Below the pieces are notes generated by a model. That model made no database searches and had not been told where the DNA came from. It worked only from the letters and a program-made list of their open reading frames with translations. Both the position numbers and the translations under genes were made by a program. A stretch of 64,000 bases of DNA, taken from contig JAQFVV010012511.1 of the NCBI GenBank assembly GCA_028023455.1, forward strand, positions 1,986,165 through 2,050,164, given 5' to 3'. Each line of letters begins with the position of its first letter. The stretch's first letter is position 1. Positions 23,440 to 36,720 of this stretch are shown here, in pieces. The DNA is from Epiperipatus broadwayi. Its lineage: Eukaryota > Onychophora > Udeonychophora > Euonychophora > Peripatidae.

Positions 23440-26400
23440 ACATCCAAGTTTAATTCTATGTTTAATTTAATTTTTATTCTTTTACTTATATTAGTATTTT
23501 AAATCAAGTACTTGAAAATAGTTATTATTTCACAATGTATTTATCTTCATCTTTTTTGAAAAGCTATTAAACACTAATTTAGTTTTTAACATTTATCTTT
23601 AGGTCTACTTTCTTATTTTCATTTTATACAACTTGTAATATTTACTTACGTTTGAGACATTAGCAAAAACAATCACATTATTTGTAAAATTCTCAAAAAT
23701 ATAAATAGTACTTTCATTTTTTTACGTTTAAATGTACAAATATTTCTTGTATTTTTATCATGCTGCACAGTCTTAACGTTAATTATCTTTTTAATGGCCT
23801 TCTGTTATCAGTAGTATTGCATTAATTAAATAATTTTCAGAATTTTATAACGTAAGAGTCTGCTGTTTGGTTGTTCTAAATAGAGCTTTAATTATTAATG
23901 AAGTCCATACAAAGTCAAGTATTTTTTTACAATGGAGAAGTTGGTAATTCATACTTGGCATAATATTTTTAAATACAGTTTGTTTTTTTAGTTGATTTGA
24001 AATTCAAAATTACTTGTAAATGGTTTGTAGTGATCTTAAGAAATATCTTACTTAAAATAGATAAAAGACATTCAGTATTTTTTTAATATGTTTAAATATT
24101 AATATCAATGCTGACACTATCATAAGGCCAAATAGACAACTGCCTAGCGTATTGATCTCAGTAAAAAGTGTAGTCTGGCCTGTAAGAGTTAATTCCAATT
24201 AGTTGTTTCTGTTAAAAAAATGGTCAAATATTGATTACTGCTTATTTTTGAAATTTAAAATAAATTTAACAATTTTAAATTTTGTATTTCTTATCTTTAT
24301 TTGTTTTTTGATTTTTTTTTTGCAAATAATCTCTGTTTCATAAAAGTAAGTTGATAATTTTTTTTTGAAAGGGAGATATCTACTTTTGCCCAGGGTGCAA
24401 TAAATGCGAATGACGCTGGTAGTGATAAGTATCTTTTCTCCATTTTTCCAATCACTTAGCATATAATGACCTCTCTGAGAGATCAGGCAAAAATTTTCAA
24501 GAAATTTAAGTATAATGATAATTATGTTAAATTATTTATAATACAATTTTAAATAATAAGTTTTCAGCATAAAATTAAAATATTTAAATCAAAATTATAT
24601 TAATATTAAATGCAGTTGTCTGTATGTCTTAAAGTCTATTTTGCACTGTGACAGTTTTTCCCAAAATGAATTAACGTAAGAAAGCGTGGAACTTTATACC
24701 ATGCTTTCAATGAGATCTGTTTTACATATGATTAAAAAAATCACATATATTTTTTAAAAAAATATTTTATTTGTAGATATAGAAATATTGCTTTACAATT
24801 AATATCAATCAAGTCAAGAATGATTCTCTTCAGTAAAATTTTTATTTATTTTGAATCATAATTTGCATATATATTAAAGAAAATAAAATATAATTGTTTG
24901 TATTACATACAGGGGAGATGGCAAAATAATCAGAATAGTTCTCTGATATGCATGCTTGTTGTAGTATATACTTCTTCTGCTACATACGTCTTGTGGGGAT
25001 CATTTTGCATCAATCTTCTAAATTACATTACCATGTGAAATTGTAGTGGCACATAGCACATTTTGTTTTGTAAATTGCATTTCATGTATTTCAAATGGCT
25101 GTCAGCAGGAAAAACAGTTACAATGCCTGAAACAGATTACAAGCAAGCTGATTTTAAAAAAACTTGAGTGGTTTAATGGAAGTGTTAATTTTACCACATC
25201 CCTAAAAAGCATGGAAGGTGAAGTCCAATTTCAAGCAATACTGATTTGTTTTTTATGCAATTCACATTTCTCTCTCAGAATTAGTTTATAATGGTCAGGC
25301 ATTTTATCTGCTAATTATGAAACATTTATGCAATGTAGTAAAATGTAAACATCTCATTTAGTACCAAAGTAAGGAGTGCAAACTTGACCATGAAACTCAG
25401 TGCATAAAGTATTGAGTAAAAAACATTTTTTAATTAAATTCAGCATAACACCGCTTATCTACCAATCATCAATCAATGTCACTTCATGTGGATTCTTTTT
25501 CCTCTTGAACGAAAAAATGCCTCAAAAAAGTTTTTTTAAGGACTTAGAAGTGGAAAAAAAAAAATGATGCAGGTTTTAAAAGGCATCACTTTGCAAGAAT
25601 TTCCAGATTACTTCAAAAGTGAAAAACATATTTAAACCAGAATATTGTATTAAATGGATAATATTTTGAATGTGATTAAATTTATAACACTTAAAAATAA
25701 ATATTAAAAAAATTATTATAAAATTCCAGATACTTTTGGTACCATCTCATACTGTAATGATCATTTTAGGCTTTTCCACTATACACAAATATATAATGGT
25801 AATTTTTGACTCAAGTTGAGCAAAGATAATATTTATATTAAATGTTAATAAAACTTGAATAAAATGATTACATTCAAATATATATAAGAGCATTATCTAA
25901 ACAGCTATGATAATGATGATGATTAATTACCTAGCATTGAAAGTTAAACTAAGTATAAATCCTCCCAAAAGTATTATTAATTTGTTTTCAAATAAATAAT
26001 GAAAAAAACTTTAAGGTGCCAAACCTTTTAAATAGATTTACTTCTGAAAAACTTATTAACCCACAATCATCATCATTAATAAATTACTACTGCCATCCCT
26101 GCATGTCCTCCAGTGGATTACATGATTTTTCAGGGTTGTGGATATTAAAAGCATAATGTATGTTAATAGCATGATATTTGGAATGAGTTTGATAAGCAAA
26201 CACAAAGCAAATGGATTAATGAAATAATAACAGTTTATTAACAATAAATATATAAAATTGTTGCTTATATTCCAATAACTATTACTAGATATATAAAAAT
26301 ATTAAAGATAATAATAAGAGATATTTTACATTTAAGGCCTTAAAATAATTGTATTGATAAGATCTTACTAAGTTAAAGGTGAAAGAAAGTTAAAATCATG

Positions 26401-27370
26401 TTTTTTTGCAGATATCATTCTTTCCTATATTTATGAATAAGTCCTCATTAGTTCCTCCAAAGATGGTCATTATCCTACTGGTGCACTGGTAATGTTAGAT
26501 GGGATATTCATTGGTATTGATGACATTAGCCAGTAGTTCTGATAGTTTTATGGCACAGACCACTTCTTTCCCCATGGGATGATTAGGGCAGGCAGTGGCT
26601 GATTTTAGAAAACTTCAGTGCTAGTCTCTGAATTCGATTGCATTGTTGGGTGTTTTAACTGCTGTGGTTGTTGATTTCTAGCCATACATACTAAATGGTC
26701 TTTTGCTGGCAAATGTCATGGTTACTGTGCAGGATTTTAGTATTGAAAATACCTTTAACATCAGCAAGCTACAATTATCCAAACTATAATGGAAAACTGT
26801 TTTAAACACTGGTTTCTCTTTACTGCATGGTATCTCTGGTTCTTGAGTTAAGCCTTAGAGTAGACTATGGTAGACTGCCCTAGTTGCTTGTTTCTGACTT
26901 ATTTATACCTCACTTGCTGTAGTGAGAATATTTTGCAACAAGTTTATCAAAAGCTACTTTACAAGATCTGATGTGTTTCTTTACAACAACATGTCTTTTG
27001 TTAAACATTTTATTCATTTCTTTCAGAATATATTGTGGAAACAAAGTATAGATAATTTAAAATTACATCATTATTTCATAATTAAATGAACAAAAGAAAA
27101 AAAATATTTTTTACTTGATTATTTACATTAGCAAGAGGAAGAAAAAAAATAATTACTGACTTTTAAAAAATTGTTCAATAATTTTTTATTTCATTAACTC
27201 CTAATTTTAAATATCACATTTAGATTTGCCATTTAATTTACTTAAAGAATTGACATGTTATTTAACAATCCATTCAGGAAGCAAATCAAAAAAAGACATA
27301 AAATACTTTAATTTTTTATAAGCGATGCAATTTAAAATTCTTGCGCACCTGAAGACTATTTTTTTGTTTT
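23440..27370. other. AT-rich interval with one GC-richer patch
   Basis: No gene recognised. The stretch 26450-26985 is clearly less AT-rich than its flanks and could be the remnant of a transposable-element leader on the minus strand, but I found no domain in any frame. The rest is AT-rich, with short homopolymers. Confidence 0.4.
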
Positions 27371-27387
27371 TTACACAGTATAACTTA

Positions 27388-27832
27388 TAATACACTAAAG
27401 ACCAGCATTTCAAGCTAATGTACATGTGCTTTATGAATCTTAATAATAAATGAATATTTCATTTCTAACACAAGATAAAGTCTTTGCAAAAGAATAGAAT
27501 GAATCATCTATTCTTTCAACCCAAATGCTTAAGTATGGGCAAATTTCAAGTAGTGGAAATGAAAGCGTGAAGATAAACCAATCACTTTAAATTACTTTTT
27601 ACTATAACTTCCACTTTCACTTCCAGTACTTAATATTTGCCCATACTTAAGCATTTGAGTTGAAAGAATAGGTGATTCATTCTATTCTTTTGCAAAGACT
27701 TTATCTTGTGTTGGAAATGAAAGTATTCATTTATTATTTACATTCATAAAGTGCATGTACATTAGCTTGAAATGCTGATCTTTAGTTTATTACAATTCAT
27801 ATATATCACGCTATATAAAATAAATATCTCAT
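27388..27832 (+). mobile_element. Hairpin retroposon, 445 bp, same subfamily as 44.2 kb
   Basis: Arms at about 27388-27572 and 27608-27793 pair with few mismatches around a 35-nt loop. The tail holds CACGCTATATAAAATAAAT. Imperfect flanking repeats ttacacagtataactta (27371-27387) and ttacagtataagta (27833-27846) look like a target duplication with a 2-base indel. The arms share a block with the 44.2-kb element (ACACAAGATAAAGTCTTTG there ACACATGATAAAGTCTTTG; also AAGTATGGGCAAAT / TGTATGGGCAAAT). No open frame spans it. Confidence 0.75.
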
Positions 27833-27846
27833 TTACAGTATAAGTA

Positions 27847-29439
27847 TCTTTCCATTACAAAATAGTTAATAATACAATTAAATGTATAAACAAATTTTTT
27901 TTAAAACTTTTTTAAATCAATGTACTAAAATGACATGTATGTTATATCTAGTATACATACACATACCTATCTTTCAAACATTTGCCAATTATAGCATTAA
28001 AATCATTCATGATAATATTAAAATGTTGTTTGGTTTTATTATTTGGATAACTCATTGTGTGTTGTTTATTATTATAAAAGATATAAGTTAAAAGTCCCAT
28101 TATCTTTTTGATACTAGTGAATGATTGAAGAAATTAATGAAAAAAGCAGGAAATCTAAAGATGATGATCAAAATTGTATAAGTTCTGAGAGCAAAAACAT
28201 TAAAACAGAATTTGTCTACATTTATATAAAACCCATCCATATCTTTAACTGAATGAGGGCTTATTAAGGCATTTTGTCTCATTTTGCAAGATAAATAATT
28301 TGCAATTCTCAGTAATGTTGTTTTTTTCATCTTTTATTTACAATAAATCTCATTCCTTTTTGTGCTTCAAATATTTATATATTTAAGTGCAGTGCATGTC
28401 TAGTTTTATTATCTCTTCACTTTCTCTTTTAATTTCTCAAAGTTTGACAATATTTCATTTAATATTAAACAATTCCTCCGATTTCATATTCTTTACTTAG
28501 ATGACTATGCATGAATTAAAAATAATTTAATTTTAAATTTATTTTAATTTTATTGAATATAGTTATGTATTTATAATAAAAAAATTATGCTTAAAAATAA
28601 ATTCACAAAATCAAATCACATACAACATTCAAAGTTTTTAACTATCAATGTCCTATTATTATGTCAATATATAAATATTAAAACACACAGACTGTTTCCT
28701 GATATGCATCTGAACTGACTTTGATATCATAACTAACATCACTTTATTCTTTTGCTATAATACATCATTTCATCAGCAGATTTATAATAAATTTTATTAT
28801 TAATTTAACCAGAGCCATGCAGTCAGTTGGCAGCTGGGTAATTATATTTTTTAAATAAGAGAAAACAAGGTTTCTTTATTCTGAGTAATAATAATGATAT
28901 TAGTAAGGATTAGTAACTTCAACTAGCTATTTTCAAATTGAAAATAAAATTAAATAGGTTTTTAACAGTTCATGTCTCCCTAAAGATTTAACATCTATAA
29001 ACTCTCTTTAATTCTGCAACTACGTGCGCGTATTATTGCTCACACACATTCTGAGATAGTGAAATTAGATTCTTGACTAGAAGGCTTCTTCAATAACTTT
29101 CCAGAACTTCTCTTTTACTAGTTTATCTTTCTACTAGTTTACTTTTCATTTCAACCACACTTAATTCTTCTGCAGACTTTTTGTCAGCTTGGCTAATTTG
29201 CATAAAGTGAACTTTTCTTTACATGCAAATTCCAGTAAATAATTTCTTTTTCTGCATATTAATTATTTATTCTATTTCTGGAATATTTTAATATTTCAAC
29301 ATTGACGCTTGTATGTATACACTCACCTTGATTTATTCTTTAATTATATATATATAGAATTCCTCTCTCTATTCCAGAAACACACAGAATTTTATTTACA
29401 AATAAATTTTTGTTTGCATTCGAACTAGAATAAAATCAA
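27847..29439. other. AT-rich interval; may include a gypsy LTR
   Basis: No gene recognised. The part next to the gypsy remnant (about 28970-29440) is a candidate for its 3' LTR on the minus strand: it contains an AATAAAATTCTGTG stretch resembling a polyadenylation region, but no second LTR copy was found to prove it. Confidence 0.35.
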
Positions 29440-29444
29440 TTTTA

Positions 29445-30420
29445 TTAAATAATTAGCTTTATCAATCTCCTCCTACTTGGATAGGTCTTGTTGAGACTAT
29501 TTTCTTCCTCTGGCTGCATAATCTTTTCTTCTTCTGAATCATTTGTTACTTCAATAGCTACTTCTTGAACAGGAGAGCCAATGGGAGTTTTTAATTCAGT
29601 TTCATAAGAAATATCTGTCAAATGTTCTTTCTCTGAGTTTGGAATAACCACTATATCTTCTAATGGTTCTGTTATTTGTTCTTTAATATGGTTTATATGC
29701 CATTTACTACTCTGCCATTTTCTAAACTTATTTTGCATATTTTTTCAGATACTATTTTAGTAATTACCCCCAGTAGCCATTTCCTCTTTATTATATCTTT
29801 AATCCATACATTTTGGTTCATGGTAAATTTTGCATTTTCCAAATAGACAGCTTTCTTCCTACTTTTTATTTGGAAGTAATATAGACAAGTGTGTTCTCAT
29901 GCATCATCATAATAGAAAATCCACAAGAGTTTTTTTTCTGACCATGCTAGGTGTAAAATGCTGGTAAAACCTAGCAGCAGTAATTGCTTTGTGTATGTCT
30001 GCATATTCCTGCTTGTTTAATGCATTTTTTAGTTTTTGTACTGCCTTCTCTGCTATTGCATTAGATTGTGGGTGATAAGCTTTTATTAATACATGCTGTA
30101 TCCCATCTGGAATAAGGAAGTTTTTGAATTTCTTCAAGTGGAACTCAGTTCACTACTTGTTATTATAATCTCTGGATAACAATGCATTACAAAGAATTCA
30201 TTCAAAACTTTCATTACATTTTTTGTACTTGTGGTGTTATTTACTACATGATATTCAACCCATTTTGAATATATATTTACAGGTATAAAGAATAAGTTTT
30301 TATGAAATGGTTCTGCATAGTTTAAATGAACTCACTGCCAAGGTACTGTAATTTCAAGACGGGATTTAAATTTCTTAACTGATGAATTTGCTTTAGCGAT
30401 TTTACCATGTTTAATACTTA
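29445..30420 (-). pseudogene. gypsy integrase, broken
   Basis: Segments in order: ITVPWQ then VHLNYAEPFHKNLFF (first catalytic Asp region, changed to Asn), YSKWVEYHVVNNTTSTK, then FKKFLIPDGIQHVLIKAYHP and HPQSNAIAEKAVQKLKNALN, which is the classic YHPQSNGxxE core with the third catalytic Glu kept, and a C-terminal tail WHINHIKEQ through YPSRRRLIKLI typical of gypsy integrases. Integrase inserts the cDNA into the host chromosome. Stops and frameshifts at about 30340, 30150 and 29900-29740 inactivate it. Confidence 0.85.
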
Positions 30421-30599
30421 TTTCAAGAAGCTTCAACAACTTCTTCCCAATATTGGGTTAATATTCTGTTCAAATTCATACAATGATAATTGTTTCCTAT
30501 GGCTATTTATTCATGCCAGCACTATATCCATTTGTCTGATTGTTATTCAGTTTCCATTTCCATCTAACATTATGACCATAGACATTTTCAATTTGTCAT

Positions 30600-31190
30600 T
30601 GACATTTACCTTTCTACAAATCTTATTTCAGATTTTCCATGATATTAATGATATGCCTGCCCCAACTGTCAATCTCCATTTGTATATTTTGTTCAAAGAT
30701 TTTCACATTTAATTTCAAAGTATCATCGCTATCTTTCAATTCATTTATTATTGTCAACTTTTTAGACATTTCTCCTCTCAATGTACTCTTTTGATGTAAA
30801 TCTTGCTTTGTCATTTATCACTTACATAACTTTGACAAGTGACCTATCAATTCACAATTAAAACATTTTTTTTTGCTTTAAATCTGCAGCTAGATTTTAA
30901 GTGACCTGTCTTTCCACAGCAATAACAAGTAGAAAATATCATTGTTAAATTTTTATTTATCTCTAGTGGTTTTTATTGTATTTACAATCATTTCTGAAGA
31001 ATCATTCTCTTTCACATTTCTGAAAGTTTCCATATGGTCTGCCATTGCTTCACAAGCTAATGCCCATTTATGTTAATTCCTTCCCAAATAGTAATATTTC
31101 TTCTAGTTTTACATCTGCTATTATATTTCTGATCCAGCAGCATTGCATCAATATAATTCTTAACCAATGTTCAGAGCACCAAGTGATATT
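30600..31190 (-). pseudogene. gypsy gag end and protease, broken
   Basis: Minus-strand knuckles CYCCGKTGHLKSSC and, in a shifted frame, CFNCELIGHLSKLC (about 30935-30810) are the nucleocapsid part of gag. The open segment 30814-30623 then reads to VKIFEQNIQMEIDSWG, where a gypsy protease would have the catalytic DSG followed by a small residue: here the Gly is replaced by Trp-Gly, probably through a small mutation. The upstream gag (to about 31190) is recognisable only as a patch around MADHMETFRNVKEND. Confidence 0.7.
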
Positions 31191-31629
31191 TGCATATATT
31201 TTTATTTTATGACATAATAATCAGAAAATAATAAATTCTTACAACACTTATATAAATATAAATTTTTTATATACATAAAAAGTATTTTTCAGCACCTGAT
31301 TTGATGCCCTTTTCAAATGTTAATAATTTATTACGTTAACGAACTATTACAGACATAAAACCATCTAGTGCTCAATAATTAAATTAAAACAACCAATATC
31401 AATATAAATCATTAAAATAAATCAAAACCTACATATAAATCCAATAATTGCAAAATAATTGACTATATCATAACAATATAATAAATAAAATAAATTACAC
31501 ATGCATATATTTTTTTTTTACAATTATATATATATGTCAATTTATATAATTTTCCATTCATTTTTAATTAACCAATTATTAACCAAATTTATAGAAGTCT
31601 TGTAAATATTCATACAAACAGATACTACT
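31191..31629. other. AT-rich interval
   Basis: Nothing recognised apart from T and TA runs around 31510-31535. Confidence 0.4.
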
Positions 31630-31890
31630 GATATTATTTGAAAGAATTAAGACTGAAATGAAACTGTGTTAGACATATTGCTAGAAGAAATGATAATAGA
31701 TGAACAGTTGAAATTATTAAATTGGATCCCAAAAGATTGTAAGAAATTTAAAAAGAGACCATATGTGATATGAATTTATGAATTAAGAACATTTTCTGAT
31801 GTGATGTGAAGAAGAGAAGCTATGGACCAAGTTAGTAGATTAAACTTGGAGAGATATTTATTTTGAAATTGATCAATAATGAAATAATGA
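31630..31890 (+). pseudogene. Old RTE-like 3' end, copy 1
   Basis: Nucleotide similarity to 49960-50219 is visible throughout: GACATATT, AGAAGAAATGATAATAGATG, AATTGGATCCCAAAAGATTG, CCATATGTGATATGAAT and GAGATATTTATTTTGAAATTGATCAATAATG match the tail of the RTE-like ORF, but indels and stops are frequent. It ends in an AATGAAATAATGAAGATG tail. Old copy, no target duplication seen. Confidence 0.7.
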
Positions 31891-31914
31891 AGATGATTTG
31901 AAAAAAAGTTTTTA

Positions 31915-32345
31915 GTAGGTGTTTTACTGGTTTTAATTTATGGATAAGAAACTTGGTCTCTTAACAGAAGAGTAATATAGAAATTTCACATCACTCAATG
32001 TGGTGAGAGATATATTAAAAATAATACTAAGAGAGTGGAAGTGAAATATTTGAGAGAGAGAGAAATTAATTAAGTATTATTGATATCATTGAAAGAATTA
32101 TAGTCTGAAATGGAATTAACATGGACATATTATTTGAAAAAATGATTGATAATAAATACAGATAATGTTTTGAATTGGATTCAAGAGATTGTAAAAAACC
32201 TAGAAAGTGATAATATGTGAGGTAGATGAATAAAATAAGTAAATTTGCTGCTGAGATGTGGAGAAAAGATGCTATGGTTTAGAGAAATTGGATTAAATGT
32301 AGAGATATTCATCTTGATTCAACTGCAGTTGAAAATAATAATGAT
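31915..32345 (+). pseudogene. Old RTE-like 3' end, copy 2
   Basis: Begins at the equivalent of the CVLPVLTYG region (GTTTTACTGGTTTTAATTTA) and proceeds through GAGAGTGGAAGTGAAAT, GAAATGGAATTAACATGGAC and GAATTGGATTCAAGAGATTG to a tail of AATAATAATGATAAC. It is the second degenerate copy in the same orientation within 300 bp, either independent insertions or a duplicated segment. Confidence 0.7.
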
Positions 32346-33835
32346 AACTAATCACAATTTTCTATTATACTATAATTTTAAAAACAAAATATTCGGTTCA
32401 GTGTCTGTAGAAGTAGAAATAACCTTCCCCTTGCTATCAATAATGGAAACGACATCATATTACATTTGTATCTTTTGTTTGTGTTTTGGCATTTGTATGA
32501 TAAATTCTGATCAATCCTAGACTTATTCTCTGTTGGTTGCATGAAAAAAGAATTATATTTCTGATTGTGATCTGAGAAATTTTTCATGATTTACCATGCT
32601 TGGTTGCGGGCATGGTACATGAATATATTTTTCTATATGCCATGAAATTTAATATTTACTATAAAATAGATGTTTTCTATAATTTTTCAGCTCATTTTGT
32701 AAATTATTATAAAAATGCATAAATATGTATTTAATATGTAAATAAATTAAATGTCTATATATATTCATAAAATATTCTAGTTAAGATGTTGCTTTGGCAT
32801 CATATTTATTATATATTTTTAAATTATAAGTATTAAAAATAAAAACCAAATGCAAATTAATAAATGTTGCAGCCATCTTTTTTATTAATTTTTTTTGCGT
32901 GTGTTATTTTTTTATTTTTTCTAAGAAAATCGTTTTATGCATTTTTTTAATATAAAAATATCTGATAAATGATACAAAAAGTACAGAGGTAAAAATATAT
33001 TTTTTTCTTAGAGAAATTATTTGACAACTTTAATTACATTATGTCAATGTCGTGTTATGTTACCTTAGTATGTAAATTTTTACTGTCAAAAAATTAAATA
33101 ACTGCCTTTTTAAAAAAAGTTTACAGGGCATTTATAACTTATTCAAAATTTACTTTTTTTTTTTTTAATGATTTTTTAAAAAATTTGCATCAATAAGCAA
33201 TTAAATGCTACAGTTTCCATTTTCGAAATTTAAAAAAAAAAAGTAATAATTTCTCACGTATCAGAGAATTGGTAATTACAGATATATTAGACTAGTGTTT
33301 TTAATGAAAGTCAAATTAAATTTATAAAGCAAGCTGTTTAAATATTTTTTTTTTTTACTTTTTTATTAACAGTAAAAGAATAATTTCTAAATTTATAATG
33401 GTGGCATAGAAGTAAGTTTCTTACCTTCCTGCGTCATTTATCAATACCAAAGAATCCTGTAGTAAAGAGAATGAGATATATCACAGATAAGTGTGGCAGC
33501 GTAAAATCTAAAAAAGATTTTAGATATAAGGACATATCTTTAAAATTGAAGATCAGAATTACTTAAGTTATAGTGTTTTCTGTGATTCTCTGGAAAATTA
33601 AAATTGAACTATGAAAATAATAAGTCTTGATATTTTTTATAAATGGCAATTGTAGATTATATATGAACTTTAATTTAAAACACAAATAAAACTATTATAT
33701 ATTGGTATGCTCCTATTCTTTAGAAAAATGTATAACGAGTAAAAAAAATGGTGTGAATTAAAGAGATTGATCAGAAATGAGGTGAATATACTCTAACTGT
33801 TTAATAATACATGTGTCTAAAAACAAACCGATAAT
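32346..33835. other. AT-rich interval
   Basis: No gene recognised; many homopolymer runs (for example near 33153 and 33229). Confidence 0.4.
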
Positions 33836-33837
33836 AC

Positions 33838-33952
33838 TTTTTTTTTCTCTCTCTCTATGTCATAGCATCGGCCGGGAGGCGAACCTGCAACCGTCTGCAA
33901 TCAACTACTTGCAAGGCAGCTGCGCTAACCTATCGGCTAATAACGCTTGACG
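33838..33952 (-). mobile_element. tRNA-derived SINE (family A)
   Basis: On the minus strand the head contains an A-box-like TTAGCCGATAGGTTAGCG and, about 45 bp on, a near-perfect B box GGTTCGCCTCC, followed by CGGCCGATGCTATGACATAG and a tail of GA repeats and A. It is homologous to the insertion at 47077-47186. The head is noticeably GC-richer than the surroundings. I could not define a target duplication. Confidence 0.8.
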
Positions 33953-35425
33953 TTTGGAAAAAATGCTAGACATATGATTGCTAAAAGCCAATGTCACTTT
34001 AATGAAATCTAATAATAATGGATTTTTACCATCTCCGGAATTTATTAGCATAATAACCATTTAGTATTATACAGTATTTTATTAATACAGTTTGATTTAA
34101 CATGATATTTTTATGAATTTATTAACAATATCAACGTGATGATTATCGTTGATGAATGTATTTGCCATATAAGATTTTTTTAATAATATATGATGAGCCT
34201 AATCCCTATGATGCATTTAATTTTTGCTACTAATAATTATGCATTCTTAGAAAATAGAAGCAAATATCTATTGAGCATTTTAATATAAAGTATAAAATAT
34301 ATAGATATGCTAACTTTTTTTTTCTAATATTAAAACAAAAATACAAATTATGAATTTTGTAATAAAAATACATTCTTTTCATGATCCTAAATGTATTTCC
34401 TTTTTATAATTAGTTGTTTTAATAAATGTATTTTCTTTTTTGATAAATGAAACAATAAATAAATGAATTCTTTATTACAAAATTCATAATCTTATAAATT
34501 ATTTTTTAAAAAATATTCTTTGACAGGTAATTAATAAATAAATAAATAAGTAAAAAGAAATAAAAAAATTAATAAGCATCACAGTAATAAGTAACTACAT
34601 TCCATTGCATTGCATTAGTGAGAATTAAAAGTGATTCCGGGAAACAAATTATGAAATAGTTTCTAAGAGATGAAATGATTTCTTCGCTCTTTTAAAACTT
34701 AATGAGGCATCAACTAAAGCATGATTTAAACATGATAAAAAAATTAAAAGCACATGAACATTACAGTAATTACTAAGGAACTAACTTTTCTTCAGTCCAT
34801 TTTCTTTCTAATGTTTTCTGGGTAATATTGTTATAAATAAGTGCTTGCTATGAAATATGAACCATACAAAGTAAAATTGTATAACAATCATCCCTAAGTA
34901 CGAGAGGACAGGTGTGTGCATTTGGAGAGTTATATGAAGCTTAGCCTACCTAAAATTCGATTGATTAAAATGTATCAAAGACAAACTATTCACGTATTTT
35001 TTCCTCCAGTGCAAACCAAAATGTTTGAACTAAAAGAATGATATTAATTGTAATTTTTAGAAAATATAAATCTTAGCGTGTTAACAGAAAGATGTGAATG
35101 GTATTAAAACTAGAAAGTATTGTGCATTTGAATAAAGACAATTGTAGATGCTTTTAAACTTTATTAACAGCCACTCATAAACGAATATGAACACTCCAAT
35201 ACTAAAAAAAAAAAAAAAAAAGATGAAAAAAAAAAAGAAAAGAACGCGAAAAAGAGACAGGACAAAATTACTCTAGAAATGAATTTTATGATGACTATGC
35301 AAACCAATCCTAAATCACAAATACATTCACATATAAAATATGCTGGTCTGTTTTTCTGTTTGATTGACATTTTACAATATTGTCTTAATTTCTATAGCAG
35401 AAAACTATTTTTCTGAAATATTTCA
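33953..35425. other. AT-rich interval
   Basis: No gene recognised. Contains A runs (near 35204-35235) and an AAATAAATAAATAAGT stretch near 34536. Confidence 0.4.
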
Positions 35426-35429
35426 ACAC

Positions 35430-36720
35430 CTTATCTAATTGTAATTCTCCAATGTATTCTATTCTCTGCCATATCTTTCTGATGCAAACAGTTGACATTA
35501 TACTTCTTTAAAATGTCTTTGAGATATCAGTTAACTTCTCCAATGAAAAACCCCAGTTCATCATAATTAGAAAATCTATTATTCATTCATTTTACATGTC
35601 TAATCCAATGAATATGTAATTTTACAATCGTAGACTCAATGGTATCACAATCAGTAAACTACAGAATATATTGAATTTTCAAATTTTTACAATATTCTTA
35701 AATGAAGCTTTTATAATGCCTTTATAATCGGCTAATAGGGCAAAGCTTCAACTTGGTTGCATTAGTTATTTTCCAGTGATGCAACACTCTATCTTTTAAC
35801 TTGTTAAAAGAAGCAACATCACAATGAATTCTGCCTCAACATTTACATCCACTTTTCTATTTATAAAACTACCAAGTATTTAGAATTGTTTAAATTCTCT
35901 CACTGACACCCCATCCAAGCTAAAAGTTGCTGTGGATTTTTCTTTGACTACTGGTTAATACAGACCTTTGAGTTTTTTGAACTTTAATATATAAAACAAT
36001 GTCTTTGTATGTTGGATTCAAAACATTAAGAACATTCTTTAAATTGTTTTTTACACTGGGAAAAAATGCACAATCATCAACATGCTATGTATTCAGAATT
36101 CAAGAAAAATAAGTTCTTGTTTTAACTTTCAATCAAATTAATAATTCCACCAATAAACTTGTTTTGTATCATGATTATTGTTTGATTAAGCTTCCTATAA
36201 ACAATTTTAAAAATCACTGTCATAAAAATTGAAAACAATGTTAGAGCAGGTACATATCCTTCTTTAAAACTAGTTTTCATTTCAAATGCTTCAGATTTTC
36301 TGTCTATACTAATAATACTTTCAGTCATATCATCATGTGAAAACTGCATAATAAGAATAAATTTTGCTGGACAATCAACTAATTTCAAACAATGTCATAT
36401 ATTTGTCCTACTAACTGAATATAATGAATAGACCATATTAATAAAAGCAATATATAAATCACTCCTCTGTTCCTGACACATATCTTGTATTTTCTAGCAA
36501 CAAAAACTAGGTCCATAATGTTTCTTGATTTTCTAAAACCACATTGAGATAACCCTGAAAGCAATTATTCAAAAAAATTCTTAAAAATATCTTTGTTATA
36601 GTAGATAATAGTAATGTTCCATGATAATTATTGCAATCTTATCTATTCCCCTTGTTTATAAAAATTGGAACAACAAAAACATCTTTAAGATTGGGTGGTA
36701 CAACTTCATGCATACATATA
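35430..36720 (-). pseudogene. Reverse transcriptase and C-terminus of the 35-38 kb LINE
   Basis: The best segment, 36388-36122, aligns to the RT palm: the KQGCVLAPTLFS-type motif B appears as KEGYVPALTLFS, so the Gln-Gly pair is damaged. The (A)DD catalytic box that should follow near 36070 is not intact. Further on, a DGVSVREFKQF-like segment, an EAEF-like patch and the HWIRHV to NRIHWR tail identify the post-RT region. The frame is broken about every 100-200 bp. Confidence 0.72.

Larger units (their letters stand above)
29440..31190 (-). mobile_element. Ty3/gypsy LTR retrotransposon remnant lacking RT
   Basis: Order on the minus strand: gag end with two zinc knuckles (about 30960-30830), aspartic protease (about 30720-30620), then, after a deletion near 30440, integrase (30420-29907) and a C-terminal region (29738-29445). 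Reverse transcriptase and RNase H are absent although the rest stays collinear, so an internal deletion removed them. Frames are heavily interrupted. No LTR pair, primer-binding site or polypurine tract was identified with certainty. Confidence 0.85.

Noticed and set aside
22992-23447. 151-codon minus-strand frame
   Set aside because: It is antisense to the RTE-like C-terminus, which is recognisable on the plus strand.
33838-33952. Functional tRNA gene
   Set aside because: A and B boxes are present, but a proper acceptor stem and anticodon loop are not visible, and a second copy with target duplication shows that it is a SINE.
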